Source: Desulfobacteraceae bacterium
GTDB taxonomy: Bacteria > Desulfobacterota > DSM-4660 > Desulfatiglandales > B25-G16
Assembly: GCA_030615565.1 (NCBI GenBank)
Contig: JAUWZC010000020.1
Span: 1 to 16,996, forward strand
Direction: 5' to 3'
Length of the DNA stretch: 16,996 nt
The translations under genes and the position numbers were made by a program. Below, piece by piece: positions 7,660 to 15,502 of the stretch (position 1 is the first letter of the stretch; the number at the start of each line of letters is the position of its first letter). Under the pieces are notes generated by a model, which was not told the DNA's origin, did no database searches, and saw only the letters and a program-made list of their open reading frames with translations.

Positions 7660-9185
7660 CTTTGTCTATTACCTTTTGCATTGCATAATAAGAAAATAGT
7701 TTTTTCATCAGGAAATCCAATGACTTCAAGGCCTTTCTCTTCCTGAAAACGATTTACTGCCATTAATAGCCTTGGACCCACAATCCCATCTATATAATAG
7801 AGGTATTGATTAACTCCTGCTAAGAGTTCTTCCAACCTTTTAATCTCCTTCCCTCGATAACCTAAATAAAACTTTGTTACCCTTATTGTTGGTCTCCAGA
7901 GAAGGAAATAACTCTCTTTTCCGCTTTTATCAAAAGAAAAGGAAAGAACACCGTAACGGTTTCTAATATCCTCCGGTATATTGTCAAGTTGGATCATCTG
8001 ATATCCAGTCTTTTTAAAAATAGAGTCAGCTACTTCTCTAAATGTACCTGTCTCCATAGCCTTATAAAAAGGTATGGCAAACTCTGAAAGATTATAGGCA
8101 GACAAAAAATTAACTACTGCATCTGGAATAACCCTCTCCTTTTGAGTCTTTTCTTCTGATAATCTTTTATCCGGCAGCTGAAGAGCTTCTCTATTTTTTT
8201 TACTAATTAATGTTTCCTCTCTGGTGTTCATGTTTGAATGCAGCCAATCGATCTCAGGAAATAAATCCAGATAAAAAGCACCTCCAATAATGAGAATCAA
8301 TATTACCAAAAGGCTGAAAAGAAAGACTCTTTTTCCCCCTCCCTGTTCAACCTGGTTTAGATCCCTGTATGTCTCATCAACTATGGATTTACCTATACCG
8401 GTAGTATTATTTATAAAAGCTACATACAGGCATCTATCCATGAAGATATTAACTCCCCTGAAATTTCCCTTGCAATACTTATGAATCCTTCTAAAGGCCC
8501 CATTTGCTATGGTGGTCTTACCTTGGTTTCCTGCTGTATTTAGCTTGAATAGGACATAATTTTTCAATTCATCCTGGTTAAGGGGCCGGGTCTCCTTTTT
8601 AATAATAATGCGACTCTTGAGCTGTCTAAGCTCAGTTGAATTCAATTTATCCATCAATTCAGGCTGTCCTATGAGCAAAATCTGCACCAGTTTTTCCCGA
8701 TCTGTCTCTAAATTGGAGATCATCCTGATCAATTCCAGGCTCTTAGAATTCAGATTCTGGGCATCATCAATAATTATAGCGCAGTTTTTACCCTCTCTGT
8801 TTTGATTTAACAAAAAATCATTGAGCACCTTTATCTGGTCACTAAACTCTAAACTATCTGTATATAATCCGAAATCCTTGTTAATCTCTCTTAACAACTC
8901 AACATCCTGATAAAAGGTGTGCAACACAAGAGAAGTTTCAACCCCTTTTTCTTCAAGGATATTGATTATCCTCCGACTGATGGTTGTCTTCCCAAGCCCA
9001 ATCTCACCTGTTAAGACCATAAAACCTTTTCTCGCAACAATACCATGGACTAGCTCGGTGAGGATCTGATCTATATGTTCTGAGAGATAAAAATTCACAT
9101 TATCAGGGGAAACAGGAAATGGATTATATTTTAACCCAAAGTAGTCAAGGTATTGTAATTCTTCATTTATCATATCTGATTTCAT
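7656..9185 (-). CDS. mshM: ExeA/MshM-like AAA ATPase with peptidoglycan-binding C-terminus
   Basis: The 509-residue protein begins with the ExeA-family sequence YFGLKYNPFPVSPD (15-28). It has Walker A GEIGLGKTT (60-68) and Walker B AIIIDDAQNL (136-145), then LIGQPEL and a Lys/Arg-rich sensor region. A membrane segment lies at about 283-305 (VFLFSLLVILILIIGGAFYL). The periplasmic part ends in a peptidoglycan-binding type 1 module (about 452-505, with YIDGIVGPRLLMAVNRFQ). Related ExeA proteins bind peptidoglycan and help secretin assembly; the same role is inferred here for the MshL-like secretin. The ATG at 9185 is chosen because it gives a four-base ATGA overlap with the upstream gene, as at other junctions. 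A GTG three codons upstream (9194) and an ATG four codons downstream are alternatives. Neither has a strong ribosome-binding site. Confidence 0.9.
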   Translation of the reverse strand: MKSDMINEELQYLDYFGLKYNPFPVSPDNVNFYLSEHIDQILTELVHGIVARKGFMVLTGEIGLGKTTISRRIINILEEKGVETSLVLHTFYQDVELLREINKDFGLYTDSLEFSDQIKVLNDFLLNQNREGKNCAIIIDDAQNLNSKSLELIRMISNLETDREKLVQILLIGQPELMDKLNSTELRQLKSRIIIKKETRPLNQDELKNYVLFKLNTAGNQGKTTIANGAFRRIHKYCKGNFRGVNIFMDRCLYVAFINNTTGIGKSIVDETYRDLNQVEQGGGKRVFLFSLLVILILIIGGAFYLDLFPEIDWLHSNMNTREETLISKKNREALQLPDKRLSEEKTQKERVIPDAVVNFLSAYNLSEFAIPFYKAMETGTFREVADSIFKKTGYQMIQLDNIPEDIRNRYGVLSFSFDKSGKESYFLLWRPTIRVTKFYLGYRGKEIKRLEELLAGVNQYLYYIDGIVGPRLLMAVNRFQEEKGLEVIGFPDEKTIFLLCNAKGNRQR

Positions 9186-9679
9186 TGTCGCCACACACCA
9201 ATGTATGTCCTGCCATCCTTGCTAACACAGCCTGTAAAAAAACCCTTCTCTTTGCCAGGCTCCCCATCAACAAATCTGTCAATTCTTGTGAATGTATCTT
9301 TTGATATTCCATAAAGAATAATCCTATTAGAAAAACATAAGATGAAGACATCATCTTGTTCCTTTGCGATTTTTTTGATTCGATAGACATAGGAACGCTT
9401 GGTATTAGATTGGGGTAATGATATATCAACTCTCTCCATCAACCGGGTAAGATTATCCATATATTCCAAATGGTTACTACCTGAAAAATGTGGCCAGATC
9501 CCACTTTTAACAGAGTAGGAGCTTAAAGATGCCTCCCATTGTAATAAAAAATCCTTGTAAAATTTTGAATCCAAGGAATAGTTGATAAGTCGACTCCCTC
9601 CCCATAATATCAAAGCTATTAAACCTCCATACAGGACTACAAATATTAACTTATCAACAGCTTTCCCGGAAAGGGCCAT
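9182..9679 (-). CDS. Pilin-like membrane protein without prepilin cleavage motif
   Basis: The 165-residue protein matches no named family I can state with certainty. It has one N-terminal membrane helix (11-31, LIFVVLYGGLIALILWGG) followed by an amphipathic stretch and a soluble domain, the outline of a type IV pilin. The segment after the helix has F44, W48, E49, Y55 and G60, with the same spacing as F56, W60, E61, Y67 and G72 in the major pilin at 14846-15490. There is no GFTLIE motif; residue +5 after the only nearby Gly (Gly5) is Lys, not Glu. It may be a minor pilin-like or MshF-like protein that stays in the inner membrane. Two bases separate it from the TPR gene stop, and its stop overlaps the mshM-like start. 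Confidence 0.75.
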   Translation of the reverse strand: MALSGKAVDKLIFVVLYGGLIALILWGGSRLINYSLDSKFYKDFLLQWEASLSSYSVKSGIWPHFSGSNHLEYMDNLTRLMERVDISLPQSNTKRSYVYRIKKIAKEQDDVFILCFSNRIILYGISKDTFTRIDRFVDGEPGKEKGFFTGCVSKDGRTYIGVWRQ

Positions 9680-9681
9680 TA

Positions 9682-10845
9682 TTATTTCAGCTTTCGAATT
9701 AACTCTGGTATAAGGGTATTTTCCGGATAAACCTCCCTGAGTCTGGCCAATCTCTTTCTTGCCTCGGCCAACTGATCTGTCTTGATCTCGAGAATGGCCA
9801 TATTAATACCTGCCTCCAGATCGTTTTCATACCTTTTTAGTACCATATTCAAAAGAGATGCTGCAGATTCGTAGTCATGTTGCTTTAAGCACCAGAATGC
9901 CTTTAATTTTAAAACATAACTGTTATCTTCTCCTTTAAGTAATGCAAGTTGACCAATCAGATCTTCTATCTGATCGCTACTTCCTGTGTCCATGGATTTT
10001 TGTATCTTCGCAACTAAGGAAGCAATTTTTGCGCTCTTCTCTACATTATCCAGATGTATATGTTTATCTTCTTCTTTTTTAGTCTCTTTTGGTTTTATAG
10101 GCCTCTCTGGGAGCAGTCTTTTACCTACAGTTGCAGACCTCTCTTTAAGTGCCAGCTTTTGTAAAGCCTTTGATGGTGATACCATAGCCGGGGCTTTTGC
10201 TCGATCAATTTGAGCTATATCAGGCGCCACAGGAGGGAGCTCTGTGGCACCCTTCTCAGATCCTGCCTTGACCTTCAGAGTAGGAGATAAGATAGCTGTT
10301 GAAGTCTCCTTTAAAGGGATAGGGTATTCTGGAGTTGCTACAGTGGCGGAAATTCTTTCCTCTTTCCTTTTAGGCTCTTTAAGGAATCTGGGTGGTATAT
10401 AGCGTACAGTCTGAGCTTCTTTATCGGGAGCTTCCTTCTTGCGGGTCGCAGGGAGATAAAGTTTGCCGGGCCTTGCCTCTTCAATAGGGATAGTTTTAGG
10501 AGGGGGAGGAACAACAGCTGTTGCCTCCTCAAAGATATCTTCTTTTACTGCCAATTCATCTCTTTCTTTTCCTGTCTCTGTCTTTACAGCCTGAGCCTTC
10601 TCTTCCCTATTTAAAAATGACTCCTTACCTTTTTGTTCAAGATAATCCCTAAGGTAACGAACACCATAGAGGGTGGCCATTCCAGAAAAAAAGATGAAAA
10701 GGGTAATTGAAAGTATTCCCAGTGGTGAAAAGAAGATCCTCCTGAATGAGTAGATATTTCGACGTCTCTTTAACTTTTCATCCTCTTCCTTCCCTTCCAG
10801 TGATTGTCCTCTGAGTTTCTTTAGTGTTTTAAAGATAACGCTCAT
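9682..10845 (-). CDS. mshN: MshN-like TPR protein, inner-membrane anchored
   Basis: The 387-residue protein starts with MSVIFKTLKKL, similar to the conserved N-terminus of MshN-type proteins. A basic cytoplasmic segment (20-40) is followed by a membrane helix (about 41-63), a long Lys/Pro/Ala-rich linker (about 100-265) and a helical C-terminus with TPR-like repeats (about 310-387, including LKQHDYESAASLLNMVLKRY and MAILEIKTDQLAEARKRLARL). The linker could span the periplasm, placing the TPR part near the secretin or cell wall; this is inference. It follows the secretin gene after a 74-base spacer made largely of repeat sequence, the longest gap between these genes. It has no strong ribosome-binding site. 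Confidence 0.8.
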   Translation of the reverse strand: MSVIFKTLKKLRGQSLEGKEEDEKLKRRRNIYSFRRIFFSPLGILSITLFIFFSGMATLYGVRYLRDYLEQKGKESFLNREEKAQAVKTETGKERDELAVKEDIFEEATAVVPPPPKTIPIEEARPGKLYLPATRKKEAPDKEAQTVRYIPPRFLKEPKRKEERISATVATPEYPIPLKETSTAILSPTLKVKAGSEKGATELPPVAPDIAQIDRAKAPAMVSPSKALQKLALKERSATVGKRLLPERPIKPKETKKEEDKHIHLDNVEKSAKIASLVAKIQKSMDTGSSDQIEDLIGQLALLKGEDNSYVLKLKAFWCLKQHDYESAASLLNMVLKRYENDLEAGINMAILEIKTDQLAEARKRLARLREVYPENTLIPELIRKLK

Positions 10846-10881
10846 ATTGTAAAACTATGCGGTATACGGTAAGGAGCATTC

Positions 10882-10908
10882 ACTACCTGCTCTCTGCTGC
10901 CTACTGAC
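10882..10908 (-). repeat. GCAGTAG-type repeat between secretin and mshN-like genes
   Basis: On the - strand the bases read GTCAGTAGGCAGCAGAGAGC followed by AGGTAG, about ten bases after the secretin stop. The rest of the spacer contains GCTCCTTACCGTATACCGC. No terminator hairpin with a T run was seen. Confidence 0.5.
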
Positions 10909-10919
10909 CATCTGTGGTT

Positions 10920-12431
10920 CTATACAAGAGAAACACCCAAAATAATAACAAGTTCCCGAGTTTCCTCTGTCTTGGCTTCACTTCTAAAAAGATAGCCAAG
11001 GAGAGGAATAGACGATAGAATAGGAACGCCTTTCTTTTCCACTATATTTCGTTTATCAATCAGTCCACCGAGTATAACCACATCACCACTATTGAGCCCG
11101 ATGGTAGTGCTTATCCCCTTTATGCTTACCCTTGGTAGAGATATACTCTGGTCAGCACGAGCACCAACACTCTCCGGCTCAAGGCTCGCCCGATCCACAT
11201 CACTCTTTATAGGATTGATAAGTATGGTGATCCTTCCATCTTCCTCAATAAAGGGGATAACCCCTAAAATAAGTCCGTCAAAGACAGTAGAGACCTCGAC
11301 CTCGGTAGTCTCTCTGGTAGTCTCTTCATATGTGGAGGTTGTCTTTACACTTTTTTTATAGGTGAACGATGTCCCTACACTTATGATGGCCGGCTGGCCA
11401 TGTTTACATCGGATGCTCGGGTTTGAAACAATCTTTGTATCTCCAAAGGTCCTTAGGGCATCTATAGCTGCATCAATTGTAAATGCCCTATGAACACCAC
11501 TAATAACAAGACCAGTGCCTAAGGCCCAGGATGCCTCAGTAAGCTTTGTGGCTGTCTTTGCCTCCTTTCTTAAGAGACTCCAATCAATCCCATACTTATA
11601 TCCCTCCGAGAGGGCAACCTCAATAATCCGTGCCTCGATAAGTATCTGACGGGAGAGCATCTCTCTAAAATGGTTTATTAGTTTTGATATAGATCGGATA
11701 ACCGCAGGGGTATCTTTAATATAAAGGCTCCCTGATAATCTATTGAGAGAGTACTTTCCTCCCTTTGAGATTACCCGCTTAACCATACCCTCTATCATAT
11801 CATAAGGATTTCCTTTGCTTGCCCCTTTCCCGGAAAGCTTAAAACTTCCACTTAACCCGGTGGCGGTCTCTGTCTCCCCAGCTCCAAGGACATCACCACC
11901 TACATCAAAGCTTGTACTAATATTCGTATCAAGGAAGTTTAATATAAAGATCCGCTCCTCAAATAGTTTGATCCGAATAACATTTTGATTAATCTTATAG
12001 TAGAGATCAAATGTATTAAGAATCTCCTTAAGGACCACCGAGGCAGGAGCCTTTTCAAAATTGAGTGTGATTAACATCTTCTCCTTAGTTATATCAGGAT
12101 CTATTATGAGATTCATTCCTACAGCCTGAGATAGGGAATAGAGCATCCATTTAAAGTCTTCATCTACCATCGAAAAAGATACTATATGATCTTCAAGCGG
12201 GTCATAGGCTGGCATGACCGGCTCTATCTCAATCTTTCTGGGAGGGATCTTTTCTAAAGAATCTCTTAGTTCTTTCTGGGTCTTGTCCAGCCTCTCAGAC
12301 TCATCACTTATCTCCTTTGAAAGAGAATCAGGAGATGGCCTTTCAGGATCAAGAACTGGACGTGGGCCAAGCATACACCCTGCAAGAAAGAGAGGCACAA
12401 ATATTACTGACAATATCGTTAATCTTTTCAT
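10920..12431 (-). CDS. mshL: Outer-membrane secretin lipoprotein (MshL/PilQ family)
   Basis: The 503-residue secretin forms the outer-membrane channel through which the pilus emerges. A lipoprotein signal ends in the lipobox LAGC with Cys19. Next come a helical stretch (about 37-67), an N0/STN-like domain (about 83-160, with LSQAVGMNLIIDPDITKEKM), an N1-like domain (about 225-275) and the secretin domain (about 325-503), including KIVSNPSIRCKHGQPAIISVG, SLPRVSIKGISTTIGLNSGD and VPILSSIPLLGYLF near the end. The protein ends at the secretin domain, as in MshL. The start is preceded by AAAGGAGGGTAG, a strong ribosome-binding site that overlaps the stop region of the PilP-like gene ten bases upstream. 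Confidence 0.95.
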   Translation of the reverse strand: MKRLTILSVIFVPLFLAGCMLGPRPVLDPERPSPDSLSKEISDESERLDKTQKELRDSLEKIPPRKIEIEPVMPAYDPLEDHIVSFSMVDEDFKWMLYSLSQAVGMNLIIDPDITKEKMLITLNFEKAPASVVLKEILNTFDLYYKINQNVIRIKLFEERIFILNFLDTNISTSFDVGGDVLGAGETETATGLSGSFKLSGKGASKGNPYDMIEGMVKRVISKGGKYSLNRLSGSLYIKDTPAVIRSISKLINHFREMLSRQILIEARIIEVALSEGYKYGIDWSLLRKEAKTATKLTEASWALGTGLVISGVHRAFTIDAAIDALRTFGDTKIVSNPSIRCKHGQPAIISVGTSFTYKKSVKTTSTYEETTRETTEVEVSTVFDGLILGVIPFIEEDGRITILINPIKSDVDRASLEPESVGARADQSISLPRVSIKGISTTIGLNSGDVVILGGLIDKRNIVEKKGVPILSSIPLLGYLFRSEAKTEETRELVIILGVSLV

Positions 12432-12441
12432 CTACCCTCCT

Positions 12442-12993
12442 TTAAGGCACTTTTACTTTTCTTCTGGTCTTCTTCTCTCTCTTGATCTCCCTTATCCTTT
12501 CCCTAACAGATATCCACTCTTTTAATCTATGTTTGCTAACCAATACCCGGTTTGGTTCAATTCGCACTATCTTGCCACCATCTGGAAGAGAAGCCCCTTC
12601 AGAATAAAAGGCTCCATCAATAACACAGAATCTTTTCTTATCAGAAGAGAAGGCAAGGGTAAGCGAATAATCCATGTGAGACGGTAAAACTATCTCTCTA
12701 CCCCTTGCCGCAACTTTTGGTCTATCCATCGGCTGATAACCAAATAGGCTAAGGTTAACTGGGAAAAGATCTGATCTCCTTGATCGAACAAGACCAATCA
12801 TCCTCTCCTCTAATACCTCTATTTCTTTTATGGCAGCAGGATCCGGAACAGGGATACTGGGGAAAGGCTTAATTCTACTTATACGTATCTCTTCGGCCAT
12901 TCTATGAGAGACCTTCATAGCATATAAAACTGTTGCGGTCAGAGACAGCAAGATCAGAGCTACAGACAAAAAGCCATAATATTTTCTTTTCAT
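12442..12993 (-). CDS. PilP/MshK-like periplasmic alignment protein
   Basis: The 183-residue protein has an N-terminal membrane helix (about 7-25), a Pro-rich stretch around residues 42-51, and a small beta-rich domain (about 107-165). The pattern FCVIDGAFYSEGASLPDGG, then KIVRIEPNRVLV, is that of the PilP/GspC homology-region fold, which links the inner-membrane PilN/PilO-like complex to the secretin. The C-terminus is highly basic (REIKREKKTRRKVKV). It is probably the MshK equivalent, inferred from fold-type pattern and position between the PilMN-like and secretin genes. The ATG overlaps the upstream stop by four bases and no strong ribosome-binding site precedes it, so translational coupling is likely. 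Confidence 0.8.
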   Translation of the reverse strand: MKRKYYGFLSVALILLSLTATVLYAMKVSHRMAEEIRISRIKPFPSIPVPDPAAIKEIEVLEERMIGLVRSRRSDLFPVNLSLFGYQPMDRPKVAARGREIVLPSHMDYSLTLAFSSDKKRFCVIDGAFYSEGASLPDGGKIVRIEPNRVLVSKHRLKEWISVRERIREIKREKKTRRKVKVP

Positions 12994-14288
12994 TGAATAC
13001 TCTTTGAAAATTTAAGAAGAAATTCAGAGGAACTGATTTCTGTATTAAATCTACTTTCTTTTTCGATATATCCCTTTTGTGTTAGGGTTTTCACAAAGAT
13101 CTGATACCCTTTGTAAGCCATGCCAAAAGGAGCCTTTACCCTGCCAAAAATTTCAACCATCATCTCATCCTTTGAATAATCCAGTTTCAGTACATCAACT
13201 CTCATATCAGATGAAAGGGCACCAGATATATCGTTAATCACTTGTTTATAAGAAGGGGCTCTCTGGTAAAAGGCCAAATCCTTTGCAAAAGAAAAGGTCT
13301 CTTTATATTCAATTTGGGGAATCTCCTGTTCAGCCCTCATCTGAATAGCAGTCTTCTTTCCTTCTAATGCTATTAACTCCTTTTGAAGCAAATCCACCCG
13401 TTGATTGTACCAGAAATATCCACCTAACAATAAAAGGGCAGCTAAAAAAAAGAGGGCATTAAGGTATGGAGCCCATGTTCGGGTGTAATAAAGGGTCTTT
13501 TCTGTTCGAGACGAAATCCCCTTTATCCCAGATAGCATCCTAAGGGCCCTTAAAAAAGAAAGATGGTATTTCTTTTCATTGAAGGATATTACCTCTTCTT
13601 CGAAAGAATAGAATTTATTCTCCATATCCTCATCCCACTCCGGCTCCACTCCGCTATCTATCCAGTTAAGAAAAAGGACTCTCTCAATTTTGATCCTGTT
13701 TTCCGACTCTATTGTTTTGATATCTGTTTTAACCATATCCCAGAGTGTAGAGATCTGTTCCTCGCTTGTGTCAAATGCAACACACCTGTTGGCATAATAG
13801 ACCCTCCTTTTTGTCCCTATTATCAAATCAGCAAAGCGGCTATGCTGAAAAACAATGGCCACAGGATTCCGAGCCCGCATATTCTCTAATACCTGATAAA
13901 GAACAGAATAAAGGGGAAATAACAGAATGCTATCCTCATGATCTTTAATTCGGTCAAAATATTGGTAGTAAAGGCGTGTGGGAAGGGCAGTAAAAAAGAT
14001 ATCTGTAGCATCTTTCCCTTTCTTTTTTTTCCAGTGTGTGATGATAGAAACTGGTTCCTCAAATTCACCTGCTTCCTGCAATTTTCTCCTGACCATGACC
14101 TCTGCATATCTGACAGGCGCCTCTATGGTCATGGTCCTCGTGATGGCCTCCTGCATATCAGAGATAAACCACTTATCTCCCTCTATATCTTTAAGGTCAG
14201 TTATCTCATCGAGTCTATCTCCTGAAAAACTATAGACTATTCCATCGAGTTCAATTACATATAGCCTTGAATCTTTAAACACTATCAT
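12990..14288 (-). CDS. PilM-PilN-like fusion protein (MshI/GspL-like)
   Basis: The 432-residue protein joins a cytoplasmic N-terminal domain (1-250) to a single membrane helix (about 274-293, LNALFFLAALLLLGGYFWY), a short coiled coil (about 296-320) and a periplasmic PilN-like ferredoxin-type domain (about 335-432). This is the layout of GspL and corresponds to PilM plus PilN, which in most type IV pilus systems are separate proteins. The N-terminal part has no clear glycine-rich phosphate loop of the actin-like ATPase fold, so it is probably a scaffold that does not hydrolyse ATP. It likely anchors the assembly ATPase on the cytoplasmic side and pairs with the PilO-like protein encoded just upstream. 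The start lies two bases after that gene's stop, preceded by AATAAGG. Confidence 0.8.
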   Translation of the reverse strand: MIVFKDSRLYVIELDGIVYSFSGDRLDEITDLKDIEGDKWFISDMQEAITRTMTIEAPVRYAEVMVRRKLQEAGEFEEPVSIITHWKKKKGKDATDIFFTALPTRLYYQYFDRIKDHEDSILLFPLYSVLYQVLENMRARNPVAIVFQHSRFADLIIGTKRRVYYANRCVAFDTSEEQISTLWDMVKTDIKTIESENRIKIERVLFLNWIDSGVEPEWDEDMENKFYSFEEEVISFNEKKYHLSFLRALRMLSGIKGISSRTEKTLYYTRTWAPYLNALFFLAALLLLGGYFWYNQRVDLLQKELIALEGKKTAIQMRAEQEIPQIEYKETFSFAKDLAFYQRAPSYKQVINDISGALSSDMRVDVLKLDYSKDEMMVEIFGRVKAPFGMAYKGYQIFVKTLTQKGYIEKESRFNTEISSSEFLLKFSKSIQ

Positions 14289-14290
14289 CC

Positions 14291-14779
14291 TTATTGCTTA
14301 ACCAGAAATGCCCCTCTAAGTTTTAGAAGGATATCTCCCTTTTTTGTCTCAGGAGAATCAGCGGAAGTAGATGGAGGTTTTTTAGTTTCTGCCTTTTTAT
14401 CAGATTCTACTTTTTTTGTTACATGAAGTGTCACGGGCTTGAAATAATAGGAAGAGGTGTTTGTGGTCTGCATTAATATCTTCTCTGCCTCTTGAAAGGA
14501 AACAGGTTGCTCAATATTTACATCGTACCAGGCCCATCTATCCCTCTCTAACCCCAAGGATCTCGCACGATTAATAAAATGATTCACTCTAACCATAATG
14601 CGTCTCTTGCGCTCCATTTCTCTCTGTTGCTGCCTTAACAACCGTACCTGCCTGGTTAGTGCCTTAATTTTTTCCTGACTTAGAATATATTTATTACAGG
14701 CTGTCAGGAAAAAGTAGGCGGCAATAAAAAAGAAGATTACTAGAAAGACTGAGATTATATGTGGTTTTTTAATTGTTAT
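14291..14779 (-). CDS. PilO/MshJ-like protein with apparent ATA start codon
   Basis: The proposed 162-residue protein has a membrane helix (about 8-28, with VFLVIFFFIAAYFFL), a charged coiled coil (about 34-62, Arg/Gln/Lys/Glu rich) and a small C-terminal domain, the outline of PilO/GspM/MshJ proteins that pair with PilN in the inner membrane. No ATG, GTG or TTG lies in frame between the preceding in-frame stop (14804-14806) and TTG at 14641, and starting at that TTG would remove the whole membrane helix. A ribosome-binding site AAGGAG (14787-14792) stands seven bases before an in-frame ATA (14777-14779), so ATA is the best start; ATT at 14771-14773 is less well spaced. The residues 125-150 are a Lys/Ser/Pro-rich low-complexity stretch. 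A sequencing error changing ATG to ATA is possible. The link to the PilO family rests on layout and position. Confidence 0.72.
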   Translation of the reverse strand: MTIKKPHIISVFLVIFFFIAAYFFLTACNKYILSQEKIKALTRQVRLLRQQQREMERKRRIMVRVNHFINRARSLGLERDRWAWYDVNIEQPVSFQEAEKILMQTTNTSSYYFKPVTLHVTKKVESDKKAETKKPPSTSADSPETKKGDILLKLRGAFLVKQ

Positions 14780-14786
14780 GGTATTT

Positions 14787-14792
14787 CTCCTT
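14787..14792 (-). promoter_or_regulatory. Ribosome-binding site deciding the PilO-like start
   Basis: AAGGAG on the - strand is followed by a seven-base spacer (AAATACC) and then ATA. The strength and spacing are the main support for initiation here rather than at the TTG 138 bases downstream. Confidence 0.65.
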
Positions 14793-14845
14793 AACCCACT
14801 TTCTTAACAACAGTTCTATGGGTAAAAAGGTGCCCTAAAAAAACT

Positions 14846-15490
14846 TTAAAACGAAAGTCTAAATATGGCTGCTGCATTAGTAGTGGGAGCTGTTTGGGCA
14901 CTGGGCCAGGCGGCTGGAACTAATGGGTCCGCTGTATGAGCTGGGACATAAAGCAAATCCCCAGTGGCACCGCTGTTTTCTCCATCAACTATTCTATCCC
15001 ATGCAATACCTAATTCATTGGGGACCCCAGCTACTCTAACATAGTTTCCTTGAGCAGCCCTGTAATCAAAGGCTATCGTAAGAGTACAATTGCTTCCTGT
15101 TGAATCTGTATAGGTCCTTACTAATCTACTCCCTGTAGGACCTTGGATCGGCAACTCTAAGCCTACCCTCTGAAGTTGAGAGACAAGATTAGCCTCAGTA
15201 GGAGTAGAACAGTGTCCGTCTCTACCACCTGCTGTCTCGCCATTATCCGGATCATTTACATCACCAAGTATCCACCCTGTTCGATCATAATAGGCGTTAT
15301 AGGCCATCTCCCAGGAATTTACGAATTTAGAGTAAAGCCTTTTCTGCTCCGCACCCCTAACAAGATCTTTCCCTTTGACTATAGCCCCAATAATAATACC
15401 GATTATGATCAATACGATGGCCATCTCAATCAGTGTAAAGCCCTTGTTGTTTATTATAAATCCAATTCCTTTACCTTTTTTTGTCTTCAT
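14846..15490 (-). CDS. Major type IV prepilin (MSHA pilin-like)
   Basis: The 214-residue prepilin has a basic 17-residue leader ending in NNKG, then FTLIEMAIVLIIIGIIIGAI with Glu at +5, so the mature pilin would have 197 residues and an N-methylated Phe. After the helix there is KGKDLVRGAEQKRLYSKF and a globular domain with Cys94 and Cys135, a possible disulfide pair. The ATG at 15490 is chosen because AGGAGG lies six bases upstream; an ATG 29 codons earlier would place an extra non-pilin peptide before the leader. It is first in the - strand cluster and the only canonical prepilin on that strand, so it is probably the major subunit. It lies downstream of a possible sigma-70 promoter, 66 bases before the start of the PilO-like gene. 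Confidence 0.93.
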   Translation of the reverse strand: MKTKKGKGIGFIINNKGFTLIEMAIVLIIIGIIIGAIVKGKDLVRGAEQKRLYSKFVNSWEMAYNAYYDRTGWILGDVNDPDNGETAGGRDGHCSTPTEANLVSQLQRVGLELPIQGPTGSRLVRTYTDSTGSNCTLTIAFDYRAAQGNYVRVAGVPNELGIAWDRIVDGENSGATGDLLYVPAHTADPLVPAAWPSAQTAPTTNAAAIFRLSF

Positions 15491-15496
15491 TCCTAA

Positions 15497-15502
15497 CCTC
15501 CT
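15497..15502 (-). promoter_or_regulatory. Ribosome-binding site of the major prepilin
   Basis: AGGAGG on the - strand stands six bases (TTAGGA) before ATG at 15490. It is the strongest site in the cluster, which fits a highly expressed structural subunit and fixes the start. Confidence 0.85.

Noticed and set aside
9186..9194. GTG start for the mshM-like gene three codons upstream
   Set aside because: The ATG at 9185 forms the ATGA overlap seen at other junctions of the cluster; the GTG has no ribosome-binding site. The difference is only three residues.
13563..14235. Several overlapping + strand open frames opposite the PilMN-like gene
   Set aside because: They overlap each other in different frames, lack ribosome-binding sites and are explained as antisense of a real gene.
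14291..14641. TTG start giving a 116-residue version of the PilO-like protein
   Set aside because: It removes the membrane helix and begins inside the coiled coil, with no ribosome-binding site, whereas the upstream ATA is well placed after AAGGAG.
14811..14845. Hairpin after the prepilin stop as terminator or attenuator
   Set aside because: Only three G-C pairs plus an interrupted A-T stem can form, and no T run follows it; folding and RNA 3' end data would be needed.
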